DNA from: Croceibacterium aestuarii
GTDB lineage: Bacteria; Pseudomonadota; Alphaproteobacteria; Sphingomonadales; Sphingomonadaceae
DNA: 64,000 nucleotides
Direction: 5' to 3'
Assembly: GCF_030657335.1 (NCBI RefSeq)
Contig: NZ_CP131039.1
Coordinates: 620,001-684,000, forward strand
Below the pieces are notes generated by a model, which saw only the letters and a list, made by a program, of their open reading frames with translations, was not told the origin of the DNA and ran no database searches. Made by a program: the position numbers and the translations under genes. Positions 25,788-33,977 of this stretch are shown here, piece by piece (the stretch's first letter is position 1; the number at the start of each line of letters is the position of its first letter).

Positions 25788-28358
25788 TTGAGCGCAGCCG
25801 TGCCGGGCTTGCGACAAGCGGTGCGGCACGCCACATTTGCCGGCGACGTGACCGCATCGAACTCCGACAGCCGCGTGCGCGCCGTGCTCGGCCCCACCAA
25901 TACCGGCAAGACCCACTTGGCGATCGAGCGCCTGTGCGGGCATTCGAGCGGCGCGATCGGCTTCCCGCTGCGCCTGCTGGCGCGTGAGGTCTACGACAAA
26001 GTCCGGGCGATCAAGGGCGACAAGCACGTCGCGCTGATCACCGGCGAGGAGCGGATCGAACCGCCACAAGCGCGCTATTACCTGTGTACCGCCGAGGCCA
26101 TGCCGCGCGATGGGGGCGACCTGGCTTTCGTCGCTCTCGACGAGGCGCAGCTCGCCGCGGATCCAGAGCGCGGACACCTCTTTACCGATCGGCTGCTCAA
26201 CGCCCGCGGCCGCGAGGAGACGATGCTGCTCGGTTCGGCGACGCTGGAACCGATGGTTCGCGCGCTGGTGCCCGGCGCGAGTGTCGAAGACCGACCGCGC
26301 TTTTCGACGCTGAAGCACGCCGGTTCATCGAAACTCAGCCGACTTCCGCCGCGTTCGGCGCTCGTCGCGTTCAGCGCCGAGCATGTCTACGCCATGGCCG
26401 AGATGCTGCGTCGCTTTCGCGGCGGCGCGGCTGTCGTCATGGGCGCGCTGAGCCCCGAAACGCGCAACCGCCAGGTCGAGTTGTTCCAGTCGGGAGAGGT
26501 CGACTACATCGTCGCCACCGATGCAATCGGCATGGGTCTCAATCTCGATGTGACTCACGTCGCCTTTGCCTCGCTGAGCAAGTTCGACGGGCGGCGCCAG
26601 CGGCGGCTGACACCGGCGGAGATGGCGCAGATCGCCGGGCGCTCCGGGCGCCACCAGAAAGATGGCACGTTCGGGACGCTGTCGGGCAGCAAGGCATTCG
26701 GCGGTGCCGAGTTCAGCGAAGATGAAATCTACGCCATCGAGGAACACCGTTTCGCGCCCTTGACCCATCTCTACTGGCGCGAGTCCGAGCCGCGCCACGA
26801 CGACCTGGCGACCCTGATCGCCGATCTCGAAGCGCGACCCGACGAACCCCAGCTGCTCGCCGCGCCCGAAGCGATCGATCTCGCGGTGCTCAAACGCTTG
26901 GCCGAAGACGACGGCGTGGTGCAAGGCCTTGGCTCGGCCGCCGCAGTGCGCCGTTTCTGGCAGCTCTGCCAGCTGCCCGATTTCCGCCAGCAGGGCGCCG
27001 ACATGCACGCCCGCTTCGTCGCCCGGCTGTGGCAGGACCTGCGCCACGGCCACCTCGGCGAAGACTACGTGGCGGCGCGAATCGCCGAGCTCGACAACAC
27101 CCAGGGCGATATCGATGCCTTGCAGGGACGCATCGCCGCGGTCCGTTCCTGGGCCTACATCTGCCAGCGCCCCGACTGGGTCCGTTCGCGCGACGAGATG
27201 GCCGCCCGCGCGCGCGGCGCGGAGGCGCGATTGTCCGACGCCCTGCACCAGCGGCTCACCGAACGTTTCGTCAATCGCCGGACCGCTGTATTGATGAAGA
27301 CCATGGGCAAGGACGCCGAATTGCTGCGTGTGGCGCTGGAAGACGACGGCAAGGTCGTGGTCGAAGGGCACGCGATCGGTCATCTCGAGGGGTTTCGCTT
27401 CGTCGTCGATGCCATGGCGACAAGCGAAGAGCAGCGCCTGCTGCTTGCCGCTGCCGAGCGGCACATGCCGAAGTTGCTCGCCGAACGGGCGAAACAGATG
27501 ATCGCCAGCGAACTCGGCGAACTGAGGATCGCGCGCGGCCAGGTGCTGCGCGGCGGCGAGGCGGTCGCGTCGATAGAGCGCGGGACCACGCGCTCGCGTC
27601 CGCGGCTCGAACTGACGAAGGAACTGCGCTCGCTCGGACCGGCGCAGCGCGGGCGGCTGTGCGAAGCGCTGGAGCTATGGCTGACCGAGCAGCTGGCGCC
27701 GCTCGCGCCGCTTGCGGCGATCGAGGCGGCGGCACAGGACCAGGCGACCGGCAGCGAGGTGCGAGCGCTGCTCCTCACGCTGGCCGAGCACGGCGGGACC
27801 CTGCCGCGCGAGCGGGCCGGGTTGGCGGTGGTGCCGAAAGAGAAGCGCCCGCTGCTCAGGCGTCTCGGCGTCACGATCGGCTCGCTCGACGTTTTCGCGC
27901 CGGCCTTGCTCAAGCCGGCGGCGCGGACCCTGCTGCGGGAACTCGGCCTCGACCGGCGCCCGGTCAACCCCGGGATGGAAGCGGTGATCGCGGCGGGCAA
28001 GACCGTCCCGGCCGGCTATCGCCGCGCGGGCCGACAGGCGATCCGCGTCGACATGGCCGAAAAGCTGTTTCGCGCCGCGCACGAACAGCGCGCCGCAGGG
28101 CGGCGCCGCGGCTTTGCGGTCGACCCCGCGCTCGCCACTTCGATGGGTCTCAAGGAGGACAGCTTTCTCAAGCTGATGCGCGATGCGGGATTCCGCCGCA
28201 ACGATCCGCCGCGACTCGCCGCCGGGGCATTCGGCCCCCCCGTTCCGGCGCGCTGGAGCTGGCGCGGGCCGCGCAAGGACCGCGATCCTGCGCCGCGTGG
28301 CCGCCCGGAAACTTCGGCCAACAGCGCCTTTGCCGCGCTCGCCGAGTTGATGCGCTGA
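25788..28358 (+). CDS. SUV3-like DExH RNA helicase
   Basis: An 856-residue helicase related to mitochondrial SUV3. Motif I is GPTNTGKTH, motif II VALDEAQ, motif III LGSAT, and motif VI AQIAGRSGRHQ. The C-terminal half is long, helical and arginine-rich, ending in a basic PRKDRDP-type tail, as in alphaproteobacterial members. The start is uncertain: a TTG is given, with GTG at 25800 or 25848 possible, and homologues often begin just before RVRAVLGPTNTGKT. It abuts an S4-domain gene, supporting a role in RNA handling. Confidence 0.88.
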   Translation: MSAAVPGLRQAVRHATFAGDVTASNSDSRVRAVLGPTNTGKTHLAIERLCGHSSGAIGFPLRLLAREVYDKVRAIKGDKHVALITGEERIEPPQARYYLCTAEAMPRDGGDLAFVALDEAQLAADPERGHLFTDRLLNARGREETMLLGSATLEPMVRALVPGASVEDRPRFSTLKHAGSSKLSRLPPRSALVAFSAEHVYAMAEMLRRFRGGAAVVMGALSPETRNRQVELFQSGEVDYIVATDAIGMGLNLDVTHVAFASLSKFDGRRQRRLTPAEMAQIAGRSGRHQKDGTFGTLSGSKAFGGAEFSEDEIYAIEEHRFAPLTHLYWRESEPRHDDLATLIADLEARPDEPQLLAAPEAIDLAVLKRLAEDDGVVQGLGSAAAVRRFWQLCQLPDFRQQGADMHARFVARLWQDLRHGHLGEDYVAARIAELDNTQGDIDALQGRIAAVRSWAYICQRPDWVRSRDEMAARARGAEARLSDALHQRLTERFVNRRTAVLMKTMGKDAELLRVALEDDGKVVVEGHAIGHLEGFRFVVDAMATSEEQRLLLAAAERHMPKLLAERAKQMIASELGELRIARGQVLRGGEAVASIERGTTRSRPRLELTKELRSLGPAQRGRLCEALELWLTEQLAPLAPLAAIEAAAQDQATGSEVRALLLTLAEHGGTLPRERAGLAVVPKEKRPLLRRLGVTIGSLDVFAPALLKPAARTLLRELGLDRRPVNPGMEAVIAAGKTVPAGYRRAGRQAIRVDMAEKLFRAAHEQRAAGRRRGFAVDPALATSMGLKEDSFLKLMRDAGFRRNDPPRLAAGAFGPPVPARWSWRGPRKDRDPAPRGRPETSANSAFAALAELMR

Positions 28359-28670
28359 ATGCGGATCGACAAGCTGCTCTACTGCCTGCGCTTTGCCCGG
28401 TCGCGCTCGGCTGCGCAGCGCTGGATCGGCGAGGGCCATATTCGCCGCAACGGCGCGCGGGTGGTCCGCCAGGATCAGCCGATCGCCGTGGGCGACGTGC
28501 TCACCCTGCCCCTGCGCAGCAAAGTCCTGCCAATCGAAATCCTCGCCCTGCCGGTTCGCCGCGGGCCGGGCAGTGAGGCACGCAACTGCTATCGCCCGCT
28601 TGACGCAGTTGGCGCAATTGCCATAGCGGGCGAGCAAGACGCGCCACAAAAAGGAGCAGCGCACCCATGA
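28359..28670 (+). CDS. S4 domain RNA-binding protein (Hsp15-like)
   Basis: A 103-residue protein with an S4 fold: [23 protein letters not shown], then [27 protein letters not shown]. In E. coli the related Hsp15 rescues stalled 50S subunits. The ATG directly follows the helicase TGA and its own stop overlaps the fdxA start (ATGA), so helicase, S4 protein and ferredoxin form one coupled operon. Confidence 0.9.
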   Translation: MRIDKLLYCLRFARSRSAAQRWIGEGHIRRNGARVVRQDQPIAVGDVLTLPLRSKVLPIEILALPVRRGPGSEARNCYRPLDAVGAIAIAGEQDAPQKGAAHP

Positions 28671-29005
28671 CTTACGTCGTCACCGACGCCTGCATAAAGT
28701 GCAAGTATACCGACTGCGTCGAGGTGTGCCCGGTCGACTGTTTCTACGAGGGCGAAACGATGCTGGTGATCAATCCCAGCGAGTGCATCGACTGCGGTGT
28801 GTGCGAGCCGGAATGCCCCGCCGAAGCCATCCTGCCGGACACCGAGGGCGGCCTCGAGCAGTGGCTCGAGCTCAACACCAAGTATTCCGCCGAATGGCCG
28901 AACATCACCGAGAAGAAGGATCCGCCCGACGACGCCGACGAGCACAAGGGCGAAGACGGCAAGTTCGACAAGTACTTCACGCCAGAGCCGGGCGAAGGCG
29001 ACTAG
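28667..29005 (+). CDS. fdxA: Ferredoxin FdxA (7Fe-8S type)
   Basis: A 112-residue electron carrier. Two clusters are ligated by the N-terminal cysteines [17 protein letters not shown] and by [12 protein letters not shown]; the pattern with the spaced first motif indicates one 3Fe-4S and one 4Fe-4S. Acidic C-terminal extension. A strong AAGGAG ribosome site precedes the ATG. Essential in many alphaproteobacteria; its partners are not shown by context. Confidence 0.94.
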   Translation: MTYVVTDACIKCKYTDCVEVCPVDCFYEGETMLVINPSECIDCGVCEPECPAEAILPDTEGGLEQWLELNTKYSAEWPNITEKKDPPDDADEHKGEDGKFDKYFTPEPGEGD

Positions 29006-29041
29006 GCGGGCACAAAATCGCCGCGCATCCGTAGGAAACGG

Positions 29042-29935
29042 GTGGGCACGAGCAAAACAAGCCGCGAATCAACGGGTTCTCCCTCGCTTTTCGAGCTCGA
29101 GGCGGGGGACTGGAAGCCAATCCTGGTGCGCGCCGCGCGCGAGAGTTTCGACGACAACCTTGCCCTGATCGCCGCTGGGGCTGCGTTCTACGCCTTCGTG
29201 GCCATCGTGCCGCTGCTCGCCGCGGCGGTGCTCATCTATGGAATGGCCGTCGAGCCCGAACAGGTTTCCAAGCACGTCCAGGCGCTCGCCTCGGTGTTAC
29301 CGCCCTCGGCCGCCGACCTCGTCGCCCGCGAAATGCACACCGTCGTTGCGGGCTCCGACGGCAAGAAGGGCTTCGGTCTCGTCCTGGCCCTGGCGCTGGC
29401 ACTGTTTTGGGCGCGTAACGGAGCAGGCGGTATCATTGCTGCGCTCGGCATCGCCTACGAGCGCGAGGATCGGCGGGGCATTCTCCACCTCACGCTGCTG
29501 GCCCTGCTGATGACGCTCGGCGCCATCTTCGCAACGGGCGTCGTCGTTGCCGCCATCGTGCTGCTGGCGGGCCTCGGGACCCTAATACCCGGCGTCGGTC
29601 CCGGATCGGCGACGCTCTACGAGACGGTGACCTACCTCGTCCTCCTGCTCGCCGGCATGGCCGCAGCCGCCACGCTCTATCGCTATGCCCCGGACGGGGC
29701 CGAACCGCGCTGGCAATGGGTCACCCCGGGGTCCGTCATCAGCGGAGTGCTCTGGGTCGTACTGATCGTGGGCTTCGGTCTCTACGTCAGGAACTTCGGC
29801 CACTACGACGCGACCTACGGCTCGCTCGGCGCAGTGATCATGCTGCTGACGCTGATGTGGCTCGGCTGTTACGTCCTGCTGTTCGGCGCGGAGGTGAACT
29901 GGGCCGCGCGCGAGCAAGCGGCCGCGAAATCGTAA
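29042..29935 (+). CDS. YihY/virulence factor BrkB family membrane protein
   Basis: A 297-residue inner-membrane protein with six hydrophobic segments. Family marks are DNLALIAAGAAFYAFVAIVPLLAA near residue 40, RNGAGGIIAALGIAYE, and the last helix pair ending VIMLLTLMWLGCYVLLFGAEVN. GTG start preceded by AGGA. Function is unsettled in the family despite older RNase BN labels. Confidence 0.9.
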   Translation: MGTSKTSRESTGSPSLFELEAGDWKPILVRAARESFDDNLALIAAGAAFYAFVAIVPLLAAAVLIYGMAVEPEQVSKHVQALASVLPPSAADLVAREMHTVVAGSDGKKGFGLVLALALALFWARNGAGGIIAALGIAYEREDRRGILHLTLLALLMTLGAIFATGVVVAAIVLLAGLGTLIPGVGPGSATLYETVTYLVLLLAGMAAAATLYRYAPDGAEPRWQWVTPGSVISGVLWVVLIVGFGLYVRNFGHYDATYGSLGAVIMLLTLMWLGCYVLLFGAEVNWAAREQAAAKS

Positions 29936-30196
29936 TGCTTGCTCGGGCCTGGGGCTTCCGAGGCGGCTTGTAGAACAAGCGCTGCGGGGAGAACGGAAGG
30001 AGGCTGGCAATTTTGTTGCGAATCTGCTACACAATCGTCCAACTGCCGCGGTTTTCCACAGGCGGCAGCCGATAAGGACAAGCAGGAGCTCACCCCCCAA
30101 GCGTCACCGAAAGATTGTACGGGTCGCCTCCCGGCGGTTCGGGCAGGTTTCGCTGACACAGTTCTCCGGGCTTCCTGCGTGACGAAAGGATTACAA
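29936..30196 (+). other. Long untranslated leader upstream of carD
   Basis: 261 bp without a credible gene between yihY and carD. It includes an 8-base GCTTGTAG/AACAAGC-like inverted motif near 29970, TTTTCCACA at 30053, and a GC-rich tract before the AAGGA ribosome site. No tRNA or known RNA is recognised. A promoter and leader for carD is the simplest reading. Confidence 0.4.
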
Positions 30197-30730
30197 ATGG
30201 CTGCGAATGCGCCCGCCTTCGATGTCGGCGATTATGTTGTGTACCCCAAGCACGGCGTCGGCCGTGTGATCGAACTGCAGAGCGAGGAAATCGCCGGGAT
30301 GCAGCTCGAACTCTACGTGCTGCGTTTCGAGAAGGAACGCATGACCCTGCGCGTTCCCGTCAACAAGGTCGAAGCGATCGGCATGCGCAAGCTGTCGAGC
30401 GACAAGACCCTCAAGGAGGCGATGGAAACGCTCAAGGGCAAGCCCAAGGTCAAGCGCACCATGTGGTCGCGCCGGGCGCAGGAATACGAAGCCAAGATCA
30501 ATTCGGGCGACCTGGTGTCGATTGCCGAGGTGACCCGCGACCTGTTCCGGCCCGAAGACCAGCCGGAGCAGTCTTATTCCGAACGGCAGATCTTCGAAGC
30601 GGCCTCGAGCCGCCTCGCCCGCGAGCTGGCGGCGATGGAAAAGACCGACGAACCGACCGCGCTCGGCAAGATTCTCGACGTGCTGCGTAAGTATGCCCCG
30701 CAGTACTACGAAAACACCGAAGACGCCTGA
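30197..30730 (+). CDS. CarD family transcriptional regulator
   Basis: A 177-residue RNA-polymerase-binding regulator. The N-terminal Tudor-like RNAP-interacting domain opens with AFDVGDYVVYPKHGVGRVIELQ, and the C-terminal helical DNA-binding domain contains TMWSRRAQEYEAKINSGDL and LYE-like helices ending ARELAAMEKTDEP. In alphaproteobacteria CarD stabilises the open complex at rRNA and growth-related promoters. The ATG has AAGGA upstream; the open frame starts earlier but only from here is it conserved-looking. A terminator follows. Confidence 0.93.
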   Translation: MAANAPAFDVGDYVVYPKHGVGRVIELQSEEIAGMQLELYVLRFEKERMTLRVPVNKVEAIGMRKLSSDKTLKEAMETLKGKPKVKRTMWSRRAQEYEAKINSGDLVSIAEVTRDLFRPEDQPEQSYSERQIFEAASSRLARELAAMEKTDEPTALGKILDVLRKYAPQYYENTEDA

Positions 30731-30766
30731 TCGCCTGCCCGCTGGGCTCGCGACAACCATCGATTG

Positions 30767-30794
30767 GGCCGCCCGGGAAACCGAGCGGCCTTTT
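30767..30794 (+). terminator. Rho-independent terminator after carD
   Basis: A GGCCGC/GCGGCC stem with a 12-base loop is followed by TTTT, 36 bp after the carD stop. Confidence 0.82.
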
Positions 30795-30893
30795 CATTCG
30801 CCGAGCGGGCCATCCGGCTCGATGGATTACATTGCAGACGGCGCTCCAAGCCTGTATTATTGCCTTAACACACGGCAACAGGAGAATTTTGCG

Positions 30894-31646
30894 ATGAGCT
30901 TCAAGAAAGTCCTCAAGGCACTCGGCCCCGTCGTCGCCATCGCTATAGCAGGGGGTCTGGCCGCCTGTGACAACGCGGACTTTACCGTGAACGGCAAGAA
31001 GGGCGTGCCGCTTGCCGACCTCGACCTGACGGGCAAGACACCGAGCGAGGTCGCGCTCCTCGGCCCCGATACCGTCGACGTCCGGACCGGCGAGACCCTG
31101 GCGATCGAGGTGGAGGGCGACGACGCGGTCAAGGACCTGCTGCGCTTCGTGCTCGACGACGAATCGCTGGCCATCATGCGTGCCAAGGGTGATGCCAAGG
31201 GTACCGCGGCGGTCACTGTCACCATGCCGAGCCCCCGCAAGCTGACCGTGGGCGGCTCGGGCAAGCTGACCGCCGCCGAACTGACCGGCGACGCCGAAGC
31301 CAATGTGCTCGGTTCGGGTTCGCTCGAAGTGGCCGGCATTTCGGCCGACAAGCTCTCGGCGAACGTCGCGGGGTCGGGCTCGATGAAGGCATCGGGCAAG
31401 ACGGGCGAGCTCAATCTGGACGTCCTCGGCAGCGGCAGCGCCAAGCTCGGCGGCCTGAGCGCTGACAAGGCCGACGTGACCATCGCGGGATCGGGCGGCG
31501 CGACGTTCGCCTCGGACGGCGAGGTCGAGGCCGAGATTCTCGGTTCTGGCAGCGTGACGGTGCGCGGCGACGCGCGCTGCAAGGTCCATTCGGTCGGTTC
31601 GGGCAGCCTCGTCTGCGAGCGCAACACGGAAACGGTCGACGACTGA
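30894..31646 (+). CDS. GIN-domain (DUF2807-like) lipoprotein
   Basis: A 250-residue exported protein. The signal peptide ends in lipobox LAAC (cysteine near residue 25), so it is probably a lipoprotein. The mature part is a beta-helix made of repeats around G-S-G, for example LTVGGSGKLTAAEL, NVLGSGSLEVAGI, NVAGSGSMKASG and DVLGSGSAKLGGL; this is the head-GIN fold. ATG with AGGAG upstream. A second gene of the same family follows. Function unknown; the fold suggests surface or envelope binding. Confidence 0.86.
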   Translation: MSFKKVLKALGPVVAIAIAGGLAACDNADFTVNGKKGVPLADLDLTGKTPSEVALLGPDTVDVRTGETLAIEVEGDDAVKDLLRFVLDDESLAIMRAKGDAKGTAAVTVTMPSPRKLTVGGSGKLTAAELTGDAEANVLGSGSLEVAGISADKLSANVAGSGSMKASGKTGELNLDVLGSGSAKLGGLSADKADVTIAGSGGATFASDGEVEAEILGSGSVTVRGDARCKVHSVGSGSLVCERNTETVDD

Positions 31647-31725
31647 ACCGGCGCTTCCCCCTTGCCCACCGCTGCGCCGGCGCGTTAACGACTGCCGCAG
31701 CGCTAACGACAGGGGACGTGCCGAT

Positions 31726-31743
31726 ATGAGTGTTCCGTTGTGA
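31726..31743 (+). CDS. Possible five-codon leader ORF overlapping the next start
   Basis: ATG AGT GTT CCG TTG TGA has AGGGGA nine bases upstream, and its TGA overlaps the GTG of the next gene as GTGA. That gene has no ribosome site of its own, so this mini-ORF may deliver ribosomes to it. This is inference from spacing alone. Confidence 0.35.
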   Translation: MSVPL

Positions 31744-32570
31744 GCCGGCGCGGGCTGCCCCCGGCCAAGCCGAGGCTGCGCAAGCGCGAGATCGCCTTGG
31801 CAGTCGGCATCGGCCTGATCGGCGCGACCGGCGCGGCCGCGGTGATCGAGGGCATGCACGAGGACAGGACGCCCGTCGCTGCAAGCGCGCCGGCGGGGGT
31901 CGTCGGCGAAGACGGTGCCCGCACCTACCAGGTCGGATCGTTCGACACTATCGCCACGATTGGCCCGCAGGACGTTGTCGTGACCTACGGCGACGACTTC
32001 TCGGTTCGCGCCGAGGGGCCGTCCAGCGCGCTGTCGAAGCTCGAAGTCGTCACGCAGAACGGGACTTTGACGATCAAGCCGCAGAGCACCTTCGGCTTTG
32101 ATTTCGGCCGCATGGAAGGGGCAACATTCTATGTGACCGTGCCGAAACTGACCGGCGTCGTCCTGACCGGCTCGGGCGACATGACGGTCGACAAGGTCGT
32201 GGGCGACAAGTTCTCAGGCACGATTGCGGGCTCGGGGGAGCTGGAGGTTGCCGCGATGGAGGTCGACAAGGCCGATTTCAAAGTGATGGGCTCGGGAACG
32301 CTTTCCACCACTGGCACCGCGCATTCAGCCAATGTCTTCATCGGCGGCTCAGGCGAGATCGATGCGTCCAAATTGAAGAGCGACGACGCCTCGATCACTG
32401 TCGCCGGATCGGGCGACGTCGGCCTGTTCGTCGCCAAAGCGGCGAAGATCTCGATCATGGGCAGCGGCGACGTCGATATCGACGGGACCGATAACTGCAC
32501 GGTGTCGAACAGGGGCAGCGGAGACGTGAGTTGCAACGGTGCGGAGATTACCGGCCAATCCGACACCTGA
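31740..32570 (+). CDS. GIN-domain (DUF2807) protein with N-terminal membrane anchor
   Basis: A 276-residue paralogue of the lipoprotein just upstream. Residues about 18-38 (IALAVGIGLIGATGAAAVI) form an uncleaved anchor or signal. The body again shows GSG-centred beta-helix turns: VLTGSGDMTVDKV, IAGSGELEVAAM, VMGSGTLST, GGSGEIDAS, VAGSGDVGLF, MGSGDVDIDG. Two cysteines near the C-terminus (DNCTVSNRGSGDVSC) match the RCKV and LVC pair in the paralogue and may form a disulfide. GTG start. Role unknown. Confidence 0.85.
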   Translation: MSRRGLPPAKPRLRKREIALAVGIGLIGATGAAAVIEGMHEDRTPVAASAPAGVVGEDGARTYQVGSFDTIATIGPQDVVVTYGDDFSVRAEGPSSALSKLEVVTQNGTLTIKPQSTFGFDFGRMEGATFYVTVPKLTGVVLTGSGDMTVDKVVGDKFSGTIAGSGELEVAAMEVDKADFKVMGSGTLSTTGTAHSANVFIGGSGEIDASKLKSDDASITVAGSGDVGLFVAKAAKISIMGSGDVDIDGTDNCTVSNRGSGDVSCNGAEITGQSDT

Positions 32571-32665
32571 TATTGTCGGGCGAAGCCCCATGCTTCCCCA
32601 CCGAGGTTCCCGAAAGAGGCTGGGCATTCACAGACCGGCAACCGTCGTCCGCCTAGGCCAATGAC

Positions 32666-33013
32666 ATGACCTCGCGTGCATCCACGGGCCTGCGCTATAC
32701 GGCGCTGGCCGCCCTCGCCCCGCTGCTGCTCGGCGGCTGTCTCGCCAAGACCGCGCTCGATGTCGCCACGGCGCCGATCAAGGCGACCAGCCGGGCAGTC
32801 GATCTGGCGACGACAAGCCAGTCCGAAGCCGACGAGAAACGCGGTCGCGAAATTCGCCGGCGCGAAGAAAAGCTAGCGAAGCTCGACAAGCGGCTGCGCA
32901 AGCAGGAAACGAAGTGCCTCAAGGGCGACGACAGTGCCTGCCGCGAATCGGTCGAAACGCGCCGGGATATCGAAACGCTCTTGCCCACCGTTCCGCTCGA
33001 ACGCGACCGCTAG
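32666..33013 (+). CDS. Hypothetical lipoprotein
   Basis: A 115-residue protein with a signal peptide ending in lipobox LLGGC (cysteine near 25). The mature part is a short linker (VATAPIKATSRAVDLATTSQSEAD) and then a highly charged helix EKRGREIRRREEKLAKLDKRLRKQE, likely coiled-coil, with two cysteines after it. Its TAG stop overlaps the convergent tsaC stop in the palindrome CTAG. No recognisable family function. Confidence 0.75.
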   Translation: MTSRASTGLRYTALAALAPLLLGGCLAKTALDVATAPIKATSRAVDLATTSQSEADEKRGREIRRREEKLAKLDKRLRKQETKCLKGDDSACRESVETRRDIETLLPTVPLERDR

Positions 33014-33945
33014 GCGGCCGCGCGGCGTAGACGGTCGTTGATCGCCGCGCCCATGCCCGTTTCGCGAATCTCCGCCACGGCAATCCGCGGCTTCGCTGAC
33101 GCCGCGGCTTCGTGCAGGCATTGGTAGAGCCGGGCGGCCGCCTCGGCGAGGTCGCCCGTCGCCGATAGGGTGCAATCCCCCTTGAGCGCCCCGAAACCGA
33201 TCAGGAACTCGCCTGCTTGCGCGGCCTGCGCCCCGAGCCGCAACGGCTTGCCAGGCGAATAGTGCTGCGCCAGCTGGCCCGGCGCTTCGATCGCGCCGCC
33301 TTGCAGAGGCAGCGGCTCTCCGAGCACGCTTGCAATCTCCGCTTCGCCGATCGGGCCGGGGCGAAGCAGTTGCCAACCGTTGTCGCGCAGCGCGACTATT
33401 GTCGATTCGAGGCCGCGCGAGCAGATTCCGCCGTCGATCACCGCAGCGACCGAAGCGCCGAGCGAAGCAACGACGTGGCGCGGCTGCGTCGGACTGAGCG
33501 CGCCGCTGCGGTTGGCGGAGGGCGCCGCGAGCGGGAGACCAGTTTCGGCAAGCAGGCGCCGGGTCGCCGGGTGATCGGGCATGCGCAGCGCGACTGTCGG
33601 CAAGCCCGCCGTCACCGCCGGGGCAAGTCCACTGTCGTCTCGCAGCGGCAGGACGAGGGTCAGGGGGCCGGGCCAGTAGCGCGCGGCGAGATTTTCGGCG
33701 CGTTCGTCGAGCACCGCCAGCCTGCGCGCCGTGCCGAGCGAAGCGACGTGGACGATCAGCGGGTTGAAGTCGGGCCGGCCCTTGGCGCGGTAGATCGCCG
33801 CCACGGCGTCCACCCGGTCGGCCCTCGCGGCAAGGCCGTAGACCGTTTCGGTCGGCACCGCGACGAGGCCGCCGGCGCGTAGGATTTCTCCGGCGCGGGC
33901 GAGCCCGGCAGCGTCGGGAGCAAGGATTTCCGGCGCGACGTCCAC
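33010..33945 (-). CDS. tsaC: L-threonylcarbamoyladenylate synthase (Sua5/YrdC)
   Basis: Makes threonylcarbamoyl-AMP for the t6A37 modification of ANN-reading tRNAs. A 311-residue Sua5-type protein: the YrdC domain has LVAVPTETVYGLAARAD, KGRPDFNPLIVHV and the SANRSGALSPT segment, and about 110 C-terminal residues form the Sua5 domain. The PGQLAQHYSPGKPL linker is typical of Sua5. GTG start. The other t6A genes are not in the window. Confidence 0.93.
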   Translation of the reverse strand: MDVAPEILAPDAAGLARAGEILRAGGLVAVPTETVYGLAARADRVDAVAAIYRAKGRPDFNPLIVHVASLGTARRLAVLDERAENLAARYWPGPLTLVLPLRDDSGLAPAVTAGLPTVALRMPDHPATRRLLAETGLPLAAPSANRSGALSPTQPRHVVASLGASVAAVIDGGICSRGLESTIVALRDNGWQLLRPGPIGEAEIASVLGEPLPLQGGAIEAPGQLAQHYSPGKPLRLGAQAAQAGEFLIGFGALKGDCTLSATGDLAEAAARLYQCLHEAAASAKPRIAVAEIRETGMGAAINDRLRRAAA

Positions 33946-33977
33946 CGCGCGGCGCTACAACGCGCCGCCCCCGCGCG

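Noticed and set aside
30053-30061. TTTTCCACA near carD as a DnaA box
   Set aside because: A single isolated match in a GC-rich region, with no AT-rich patch or strand switch around it.
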